A stretch of DNA of 64,000 bases from an uncultured Granulosicoccus sp. (GTDB taxonomy: Bacteria; Pseudomonadota; Gammaproteobacteria; Granulosicoccales; Granulosicoccaceae), in the NCBI GenBank assembly GCA_947495035.1, contig CANLXI010000007.1:124001-188000 (forward strand), in the 5' to 3' direction. Positions 1-6,199 of the stretch are shown piece after piece; the first letter of the stretch is position 1, and each line of letters starts with the position of its first letter. A model generated the notes under the pieces. It ran no database searches and was not told the origin of the DNA. It was given only the letters and a program-made list of their open reading frames with translations. A program made the position numbers and the translations under genes.

Positions 1-63
1 GCCCGTCGGCAGTACGCTGGACCCATAGTGGGCCACTACCTCTCCGTTTCTGTCGACCAGGTA
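1..63 (-). other. Post-stop continuation of the glutathione peroxidase domain
   Basis: The 21 codons after the TAG, in the same frame, read YLVDRNGEVVAHYGSSVLPT plus Gly, with no further stop up to the window edge. This matches the usual C-terminal strand of glutathione peroxidases (FLVDRxGxVVxRF...P). The original reading frame therefore extended beyond the nonsense codon. The true 3' end lies outside the window. Confidence 0.75.
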
Positions 64-894
64 CTAGTTGAAATTCCATTGCGGGTAGATGCCGGTTGCA
101 GCCGCGAGGTATTGGTACAAGGGATGCGCATCGGCCGCGGTGACATGCACCTTCTGGAACATGGGAAAGCTCACGCCATAGTTCAGTTCACAGAACCTGG
201 CCACCGCAGCTTCGGAATCGAGCTCCTGGCGAAAGTCCTCGGACGGGAAACCGAGTACCGCGAATCCTCGCTCGCCATAGCGCCGGTGCAGTGTTTCCAG
301 TGATTCGAACTGAGGGGTGAAACCGCATTTGCTGGCGGTATTGACAAGCAACAGCACCTTGCCGGCAAACGCATCGCACAAGGGTCTGGCCTCTGGTCCC
401 ATGAGCGGGCGAATGGCATGGGTCAGCAGAGGCGAGCAACTCCTTTCCGGACTACTCGATTCTGCCGACACAGGGACGCTCAGAGGCTCGGGCGAGGGCG
501 GCTGCAAGGCTACACCCCGATCCATAAGCGCTGTCATGATTGCCGTGCCCTCTGTGCCCTCTGTGCCCGCTGTGTCTGTCGTGTCTGTCGTGCCTGTCGT
601 GCCTGTCGTGCCTGTCGTGCCTGTCGTGTCTGTCGTGTCTGTCGTGTCTGTCGTGTCTGTCGTGCCAGTCGTGCCAGTCGTGCCAGTCGTGCCAGTCGTG
701 CCAGTCGTGCCAGTCGTGCCAGTCGTGCCAGTCGTGTCTGTCGTGCCTGTCGTGCCTGTCGTGCCTGTCGTGCCTGTCGTGCCTGTTGTACCCGCCGCGG
801 CCAGGCTCCCTGACCAGGCAATCGAGCAGGCGACCAGCGTGACGAGTATCATGGATGCGGGCCAATGTCGGCAATTCAGTGAGTGCATGTTCAT
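64..894 (-). CDS. Secreted glutathione peroxidase-like protein with xTT repeats, interrupted by an in-frame TAG
   Basis: Reading from ATG at 894 gives 276 residues. The N-terminus is a signal sequence with a possible lipobox LVAC (Cys about 23). A run of Gly/Asp-Thr-Thr triplets fills about residues 35-118, followed by a Pro/Ser-rich linker and a glutathione-peroxidase/thioredoxin-like domain. NTASKCGFT carries the presumed peroxidatic Cys (about 190); FPSEDF stands where many family members have FPCNQF; QWNF precedes the stop. The TAG (complement of 64-66) falls just after WNFN, where the family normally continues with Lys-Phe/Tyr-Leu-Val-Asp-Arg. The same frame does continue that way to the window edge. 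The gene is therefore a recent pseudogene, is read through, or contains a sequencing error. It diverges from the nuclease gene at 910. An export signal on a GPx fits peroxide defence in the envelope. Domain identity is firm; functionality is unsure. Confidence 0.7.
   Translation of the reverse strand: MNMHSLNCRHWPASMILVTLVACSIAWSGSLAAAGTTGTTGTTGTTGTTGTTDTTGTTGTTGTTGTTGTTGTTGTTGTTDTTDTTDTTDTTGTTGTTGTTGTTDTTDTAGTEGTEGTAIMTALMDRGVALQPPSPEPLSVPVSAESSSPERSCSPLLTHAIRPLMGPEARPLCDAFAGKVLLLVNTASKCGFTPQFESLETLHRRYGERGFAVLGFPSEDFRQELDSEAAVARFCELNYGVSFPMFQKVHVTAADAHPLYQYLAAATGIYPQWNFN
541..792 (-). repeat. 28-unit, 9-bp in-frame tandem array encoding (Gly/Asp)-Thr-Thr
   Basis: The array lies between the signal sequence and the peroxidase domain. 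In coding order the units are six GTT, one DTT, eight GTT, four DTT, four GTT, one DTT, then degenerate DTA, GTE, GTE and GTA. Units differ by block: the block of eight ends in ACT as its last Thr codon whereas the others use ACA, so it looks amplified block by block from single variants. All changes keep the reading frame because the period is 9. The array would code for a flexible, potentially O-glycosylated stalk. Confidence 0.93.
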
Positions 895-909
895 ACTCGA
901 GTGTCCACC

Positions 910-2583
910 ATGCTGAGCGGGGAAACGGGAACGATATCGGACGATTACTATCTTGCCAACTTTCATCGTCTGGCAGAATTTGTCGTCGATACCTATCGTG
1001 ACATCCTGACACCCGAAGAGCGGCAGTGGTATGCCTCCGTGCAGTCCTCCCCGGAATCTGCCCAGAGACTCTATATTCGTCTGCTGACGAGAAAGGGATC
1101 AGTTTTCCGGCTGAGCCGTCTTCGCTATCCGGAAATCGACGACCTGCAGCAGGCTGCCGGGCAGCTGGCTACCCGCGGTCTGGCCGATATCAGTGCCCCG
1201 ACCGATCCGCGCACCCTGCTGGCGGCGTTCACCAAGCCGGAATTGCTCGACCTGCTGGAGCCCGGCTTGGCGCGATCGCGTCCTCGAGCCGAGCTGATCG
1301 AGCAGGTCATGTCGAGCGACGTCTTGTCGATGCAGAATGCCATCGATGAACTGCAAGGGGCGGATCACTGGATCACCCTGTTCGGTCACCAGCACTGGAA
1401 TGTCTTCCGGCTCGGTTTCTTCGGCAATCTGTATCAGGACAGTAGCGAGTTCGTGCTGCAGGAACTGGGCACCGTACGCTACGAGAGTTATCGTCTGGAC
1501 AATGATGCCCGAGCGTATGCCACGCGTGCGCAGCTCAATGCGCACTTGCGTTATTTCGAGTGTGAGGCCCTGTTCGAGACCATCGATCAGAAACAGCCGG
1601 AACAGCTGCTGGCCCTGATCGGACAGCTGCCGGTCGAGGTCGTGGACGATGATCATCTGCAGCGACGTGTCGATCGCTACCGCAATCGAGTGGCACGCCA
1701 ACTGGAGCGGCTGGGACGGGATGCCGATGCGCTGGCACTGTATGCGCACTCGCTGCATCCGCCGGCGCGCGAAAGACGTATCCGGCTGCATCTGCAGCGC
1801 GATGAGCGAGAGAGTGCCGCGCGACTGCTGGCCAGCCTGCTGGAAGATCCTTTCAATGATGCCGAGAGTCAGGTGGGCGAACGATTGCAGCAGCAGCTGA
1901 ACAAGCTCCGTGGCAGGAAGAGCAAAAGGGCGCCTCGCTTCAGACCACAAACTACAACGCTGACGCTTTCCGATTCCCCTGGCCGAGTGGAGCTGGCGGC
2001 CCGCGATTTCTACGCCAGGTTCGGTGAGTGCCAATACACGGAAAACGCCCTGAGCAACGCAGTGCTCGGACTCTTTATCTGGGACATCATCTTTCACCCT
2101 GTGCCAGGGGCATTCTTCAATCCCTTTCAGTCCGCACCGGCAGATTTTCGGCAGCCTTCGTTCGCCCGTCGCCGAGCGAATCTGCTGATGTCACGTTTCG
2201 AGGAACTGGATACACCCGATCTCTTTCGCCAACGGGTCGTGGATGCCCATGCGCAACATCAGGGCAAGAGCAATCCACTGGTTCGCTGGGGCAGAATCGA
2301 TCGCGACCTACTGGTGCTGGCACTGGATCGGATTCCGGCAGATCACTGGCGTGTCATCTTCCAGCGCATCCTCAGTGACACCCGCGAGAATACCTCCGGA
2401 TTTCCGGATCTGATTCTGTTTCGTGAGGAGGGCGGTTACGAGTTCATCGAAATCAAGGGGCCGGGCGATACCCTGCAGCAGAATCAGCTGCGATGGATGC
2501 AGTATTTCGATCAGAGCCGCATACCGTGCCGCGTCGTCAATGTTCGCTGGGCTCAGCAGCCAGACAGAACAGCCGGTTCATGA
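910..2583 (+). CDS. FAN1-type structure-specific nuclease (VRR-NUC domain)
   Basis: A protein of about 557 residues. The N-terminus ([15 protein letters not shown], then TPEERQWY) matches the helical DNA-binding region of bacterial FAN1 homologues, and a helical repeat-like middle follows. The C-terminal VRR-NUC nuclease lies at about residues 495-545, with the PD-(D/E)XK catalytic pattern GFPDLILF followed by FIEIKGPGD, then a conserved Gln in QQNQLRW. The family cleaves branched DNA and is linked to interstrand cross-link repair. The frame is open from 883; ATG 910 is preferred because conservation begins just after it (GTG 901 is an alternative), and no clear ribosome binding site is visible. 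The stop overlaps the helicase start in an ATGA, so the two are translationally coupled and probably act together. Confidence 0.9.
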   Translation: MLSGETGTISDDYYLANFHRLAEFVVDTYRDILTPEERQWYASVQSSPESAQRLYIRLLTRKGSVFRLSRLRYPEIDDLQQAAGQLATRGLADISAPTDPRTLLAAFTKPELLDLLEPGLARSRPRAELIEQVMSSDVLSMQNAIDELQGADHWITLFGHQHWNVFRLGFFGNLYQDSSEFVLQELGTVRYESYRLDNDARAYATRAQLNAHLRYFECEALFETIDQKQPEQLLALIGQLPVEVVDDDHLQRRVDRYRNRVARQLERLGRDADALALYAHSLHPPARERRIRLHLQRDERESAARLLASLLEDPFNDAESQVGERLQQQLNKLRGRKSKRAPRFRPQTTTLTLSDSPGRVELAARDFYARFGECQYTENALSNAVLGLFIWDIIFHPVPGAFFNPFQSAPADFRQPSFARRRANLLMSRFEELDTPDLFRQRVVDAHAQHQGKSNPLVRWGRIDRDLLVLALDRIPADHWRVIFQRILSDTRENTSGFPDLILFREEGGYEFIEIKGPGDTLQQNQLRWMQYFDQSRIPCRVVNVRWAQQPDRTAGS

Positions 2584-4949
2584 GTCAGGATGGCAGCCAT
2601 CGGGTGTCGGTTACATCGCTGGCCGCTTTCTCGTGTCGCTCGGGAGATCTCTTTCCTGAAGGCGTCGCCGGTCCGACCGCACGGCAGGGGATGCGGGCCC
2701 ATCAGAAGATTCAGCGCGAGGCACGTGAAGAGTCGAAGCATCGCGACTCGCCGATAGAGACTGAGGTGATTCTGTCAGCGGTGTTGAGTATCAGGCAGCA
2801 CGATGTGACCCTGGGTGGGCGAGTGGATCTGCTCGATCGCCAGCAGCCTCGCCTGAGTGAAATCAAGACGACACTGGTGCCGGCAGCGCAGTTGCCGTCT
2901 TCGCAACAGCAATTGCAGTGGTCGCAGTTGTATCTTTACGGTCATCTGTATCTGACATCGATCGACTCGCACGCCGAGAGTGTCGAACTCGAGCTGATAC
3001 ACATGAACATCCGATCCGGTGAACAGGAAACGCAATTGCGTCAGCTGGACCGGCAAGCCCTGCAGCAGCACACACTGGCTGCCCTCGAGACCTATGTCAT
3101 CTGGCTGGAGCAGGTTCAGTCGCAACGGCGGCAAATGCAGCACAGCGCCAGTCTGATGAAATTTCCTCATGCGGATTTCCGAGCCGGGCAACGTGACATG
3201 TCCGCAGCGATCTATCGCTGTACGCGTGATGCGCAGGTATTGATGTGTGAGGCCCCCACCGGCATCGGCAAGACGGTCAGTGCCCTGTTTCCCGGTATCA
3301 AGTCACTGGGTGAAGGTGGCATTGCCCAGATTGCCTATCTCACTGCCAAGGTGGCAGGGCGCTTGAGTGCCCTGCAATCGTTGCAGCACATGCAGGCCTC
3401 GGGGCTGATCGTCTCGGCGGTACAGATTCGGGCCAAGCAGCCTACCTGCTTCTGCAGCAATGGTCGCTGTGACAGGGACGAGGCGGGCAGGTGTCCGATG
3501 ACCATCGGTTTTTTCGATCGCCTGCCTGCCGCACGAGAGGAGTTGCTTGCCTGCGGCATCATGCACGACAGTGTGCTGGATGAGATTGCCTGGCAGCACC
3601 AGCTTTGTCCGTTCGAACTCGCCTTGCAGTTACTGCCGTGGGTGCATGTGGTCATAGCGGACTACAACTATGTGTTCGACCCTCTGGTTCGCTTGCAGCA
3701 TTTCAGCGAGGATCGATCAGATACATTGCTGCTGATAGATGAAGCGCATAATCTGCTTGATCGCTCTCGCTCGATGTACTCTGCCCAGCTGAATCGACTG
3801 AGGTGTCTCGATGAGGCGGCTGTGTGTCGTCAGCATCACCCGCAGGTAGCCAATGCGCTGGACAGGCTGGCCCGTGAAATGCGTAGCCATGTCAGGGAAC
3901 AGGAGGCGGAGACCCAGGTCAGTGAGGTGACGAATGCCGCCATCAGTCGACGTGCCGCTGATGTGATCGAGGCGATGGTTGCCAGCCATGGGCAGGCGCC
4001 TGGTCTGAAGGAAAGCAGCAACGAGCTGTTCCGCACTCTGTGCCGTTATGTTGTCATCCACGAACTGTTTGCCGAGCAACATCGCGACATCACGCAATTC
4101 TACAACTCGGGTCGGCGCAAACAGGTGGAAGTGATGCTGTTTTGTCAGGATGCATCCGCCAAGCTGCAAAAACAGTACAGACAATTCAAGGCGACCGTGG
4201 TTTTTTCCGCCACCCTCAGGCCTGCTACCTTCTATCGTGATGCACTGGGTCTGCCTGAGTCGACAGCCTGCCTGCAACTGAGTTCGCCATTTGATCCCGC
4301 ACGCGCATTGCATTGCGTCGTTGACTGGATTGATACACGATACCTACAGCGCCAGGCTTCTCTGCCAGCGCTGATCGAACTCGTTCACGAAGTGTGTGCA
4401 GCCAAGCCGGGCAATTATCTGGTGTTCTTCCCTTCACATGCCTATCTGAATCAGGCTTACTCGGCCTATGTGTCGCGTTATCCGCAGGACGAGACCTGGA
4501 AGCAGGACGCGGAACATTCACGTGAACAGCAGCCGCAGATTCTTGCCAGTCTGGAGGAGCCGGGGCATCGTGTCGGCTTCGCCATTCAGGGGGGCATCTA
4601 TGGCGAGGGGATAAACTACGCAGGAGACCGCCTCATCGGGGTGATCGTGGTCAGTCCGGGGTTGCCAGGTCTCGATACACAGACTCGATTGATCTCCGAA
4701 CACTATCAGCGCCAGGGTCACGATGGCTTCGACTTTGCCTATCGCTATCCCGGATTGACACGAGTACTGCAAACCGTGGGGCGATTGATACGTAATGAAT
4801 CCGATGGCGGTGTGGTGTTGCTGGTCGATACGCGGTTTCGTTCCACCTTCTACCAGAGGCTTTTTCCCGGCCACTGGCAACTCGATCGGCCGGGCTCGGC
4901 AAAAAGCCTGGTGGACCGGGTGGAACAATTCTGGAGTGGCTTGTCATAG
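2580..4949 (+). CDS. DinG/XPD-like superfamily 2 DNA helicase with N-terminal nuclease-like segment and iron-sulfur cysteines
   Basis: A protein of 789 residues. The N-terminal 130 residues hold a RecB-like PD-(D/E)XK pattern (GGRVDLLD, then LSEIKTT, then QLQWSQLYLYG). Helicase motifs follow: Walker A in EAPTGIGKT at about 224-232; a Cys cluster starting near 290 (CFCSNGRC, GRCPMT, later QLCPFELAL) typical of the Fe-S domain of XPD/DinG helicases; DEAH at about 387; FSATL; and motif VI QTVGRLIR near 730. The family unwinds 5'-3' from single-stranded DNA. The ATGA overlap at 2580 with the upstream nuclease fixes the start and implies coexpression. A nested inverted repeat lies directly at the stop codon. 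Family call is certain; substrate is not. Confidence 0.9.
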   Translation: MSQDGSHRVSVTSLAAFSCRSGDLFPEGVAGPTARQGMRAHQKIQREAREESKHRDSPIETEVILSAVLSIRQHDVTLGGRVDLLDRQQPRLSEIKTTLVPAAQLPSSQQQLQWSQLYLYGHLYLTSIDSHAESVELELIHMNIRSGEQETQLRQLDRQALQQHTLAALETYVIWLEQVQSQRRQMQHSASLMKFPHADFRAGQRDMSAAIYRCTRDAQVLMCEAPTGIGKTVSALFPGIKSLGEGGIAQIAYLTAKVAGRLSALQSLQHMQASGLIVSAVQIRAKQPTCFCSNGRCDRDEAGRCPMTIGFFDRLPAAREELLACGIMHDSVLDEIAWQHQLCPFELALQLLPWVHVVIADYNYVFDPLVRLQHFSEDRSDTLLLIDEAHNLLDRSRSMYSAQLNRLRCLDEAAVCRQHHPQVANALDRLAREMRSHVREQEAETQVSEVTNAAISRRAADVIEAMVASHGQAPGLKESSNELFRTLCRYVVIHELFAEQHRDITQFYNSGRRKQVEVMLFCQDASAKLQKQYRQFKATVVFSATLRPATFYRDALGLPESTACLQLSSPFDPARALHCVVDWIDTRYLQRQASLPALIELVHEVCAAKPGNYLVFFPSHAYLNQAYSAYVSRYPQDETWKQDAEHSREQQPQILASLEEPGHRVGFAIQGGIYGEGINYAGDRLIGVIVVSPGLPGLDTQTRLISEHYQRQGHDGFDFAYRYPGLTRVLQTVGRLIRNESDGGVVLLVDTRFRSTFYQRLFPGHWQLDRPGSAKSLVDRVEQFWSGLS

Positions 4950-5004
4950 TCGGGCGGAAAGTCATCTGAACGGAACGACAGTACCGCTGTTCAATTGCCC
5001 GACT
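4948..5004 (+). terminator. Nested hairpin at the end of the nuclease-helicase operon
   Basis: AGTCGGGC (4948-4955, overlapping the TAG stop) pairs with GCCCGACT (4997-5004). Inside it TGAACGG (4967-4973) pairs with CCG and GTTCA (4984-4993). No strong T run follows, so factor-independent termination is uncertain. An mRNA 3'-end protecting structure is the alternative. Confidence 0.4.
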
Positions 5005-5712
5005 TGTAGTGTGGTAACTCGAACGTTCTCTGAGAGTCGGCCGTCGATGATCTGAATGCTGGCTCATGCGTCTTGTTACAAGAAGAATCGTCACCGTTTA
5101 TCTGCTTATATCGTGCTTTATTTACAGATTGATCCGTGGAGCTGTATTTTTTTCATGCTTGTGTTCGATTGCCGAGCGACCCTTGCAGAGCAGATGACTG
5201 GCAGGTGTTACTTGTGACACCCGCAAACCGGTTGCAAGCGTATGCAGTGGAGAGTCATATGGAGAGGCGACTGGAGTATGCAAACTCAGGAATGATGAAA
5301 GGCAGATCGGAATCTACTGAACAAGACAACTGTTTTTCCACAGGCAAAGCGTGTACTGTTAGTCCGTTTGAATCATTTCTATAAAGAAATTACGATGATC
5401 GGGCAAATCGATGTTGTCCCGGCAGTAGCAAACGGGTACCTTATGTCCATGGCTTGGTTGTATGTACAGGCAGATACATGGTTTTCGTGATGTGGTGCTT
5501 GATTCTGCTGCTGTGCATCAGGTAACAGGGTTGAACACAGGTGGATTTTTACGGCGAAGGGTCTATAAATCGGACATGTTCGCCCGCATATGGTGTGTTC
5601 TGCGCTCTCTGATGAGTCATACTAGGAAGAGAGGGACAGGTAGGAACCGGTCAATGAATGACTGGTATTCCAAAGGTGGTTGTAACCGATCCCATGGAAT
5701 CTAACAGCCCGT
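5005..5712. other. Gene-free stretch upstream of csrA
   Basis: About 0.7 kb without a convincing gene. Two small frames on the + strand (5136-5384 and 5462-5704) have no recognisable motif and unlike-coding composition. The DNA is visibly more AT-rich than its neighbours. A perfect 6-bp inverted repeat ATTTCT-ATAA-AGAAAT sits at 5375-5390, and CTATAAAT at about 5562-5569 resembles a -10 element. The length suggests a long csrA leader, several promoters or an unannotated small RNA. Confidence 0.5.
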
Positions 5713-5768
5713 GTGAAAGGAGGTGCTGCGGTTTCACGTTGTTTACTGTTTTTGTATTTAGGAGGTGA
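5713..5768 (+). promoter_or_regulatory. csrA leader with GGA-loop hairpin and GGAGGTG Shine-Dalgarno repeat
   Basis: GTGAAA (5713-5718) pairs with TTTCAC (5732-5737), presenting GGAGGTGCTGCGG in the loop. GGA in a hairpin loop is the known CsrA recognition element. The same GGAGGTG recurs at 5761-5767 as the csrA ribosome binding site. Two GGA sites 42 nt apart, one on the Shine-Dalgarno, is the arrangement used for CsrA autorepression in other gammaproteobacteria. The binding itself is inferred. Confidence 0.6.
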
Positions 5769-5773
5769 CTCGG

Positions 5774-5983
5774 ATGTTGATTCTGAGCAGAAGGACTGAC
5801 GAATCAATTGTTATTGGCGATGAAGTAACCATCACCATTCTCAGTGTGAAAGGCAAACAGGTACGCATTGGTATCACTGCGCCACCTGATGTCAGTGTGC
5901 ATCGTGAAGAGATCTACGAACGCATACAGGCTGGTGACCCGGAAGACTCTGCCCCAGTTCAAGAAGACTCCAGCGGTAGCTGA
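5774..5983 (+). CDS. csrA: Carbon storage regulator CsrA
   Basis: A protein of 69 residues, the normal size of CsrA/RsmA. It starts [20 protein letters not shown], contains [10 protein letters not shown] and ends its core with [10 protein letters not shown], the signature beta strands and RNA-binding edges (Arg 7 and Arg 44-equivalent regions). CsrA is a homodimeric mRNA-binding protein that blocks or stabilises translation of GGA-containing leaders and controls carbon flux, motility and biofilm. ATG 5774 is chosen because a strong GGAGG lies 8 nt upstream; the in-frame GTG 5765 lies inside that site. The acidic Ser/Asp/Glu-rich tail ([13 protein letters not shown]) is variable in the family. 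The gene stands alone, with terminator-like hairpins downstream. Confidence 0.97.
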   Translation: MLILSRRTDESIVIGDEVTITILSVKGKQVRIGITAPPDVSVHREEIYERIQAGDPEDSAPVQEDSSGS

Positions 5984-5990
5984 AGTTCTC

Positions 5991-6030
5991 CTGCGCTCGG
6001 CGCAGGGCGCTTGACCGGCGCAAGGCCGGT
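5991..6030 (+). other. Two short hairpins in the csrA 3' region
   Basis: CTGCGC (5991-5996) pairs with GCGCAG (6000-6005) over a TCG loop, and ACCGGC (6014-6019) pairs with GCCGGT (6025-6030). Together with the terminator that follows they give three consecutive stem-loops within 90 nt of the csrA stop. Confidence 0.5.
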
Positions 6031-6047
6031 GAGCGGACATGCAAGTA

Positions 6048-6079
6048 TGAAAAAACCCCGCTATCAACGGGGTTTTTCA
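6048..6079 (+). terminator. Intrinsic terminator downstream of csrA, bidirectional
   Basis: AAAAACCCCG (6051-6060) pairs with CGGGGTTTTT (6068-6077) around a 7-nt loop. The run of T on one side and of A on the other makes it functional in both directions, serving csrA (+) and the converging M16 peptidase gene (-). Confidence 0.9.
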
Positions 6080-6199
6080 GTTCAAGTCTCTCTATTTCCG
6101 ATGATATTGCTCGGGTTCTGTTGAGTATCAGTCGGCGCAGTTCGCCACCACACCGGGTGTGATGGCAGATCTGCCTGTCGCTGTTGCCGGCAATTGCTG

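Noticed and set aside
64..66. Selenocysteine explanation for the peroxidase stop
   Set aside because: The codon is TAG, lies far from the active site, and the peroxidatic position is already encoded as Cys.
541..792. Regular repeats that might suggest a CRISPR array
   Set aside because: Units are 9 bp, contiguous and in-frame with no spacers; they code for xTT triplets.
5136..5704. Two small frames (82 and 80 codons) in the pre-csrA gap
   Set aside because: No ribosome binding site, motif or signal sequence; residue composition not protein-like.
5984..6047. tRNA-Ser, which often follows csrA in gammaproteobacteria
   Set aside because: The sequence forms short hairpins but no cloverleaf or T-loop pattern is present.
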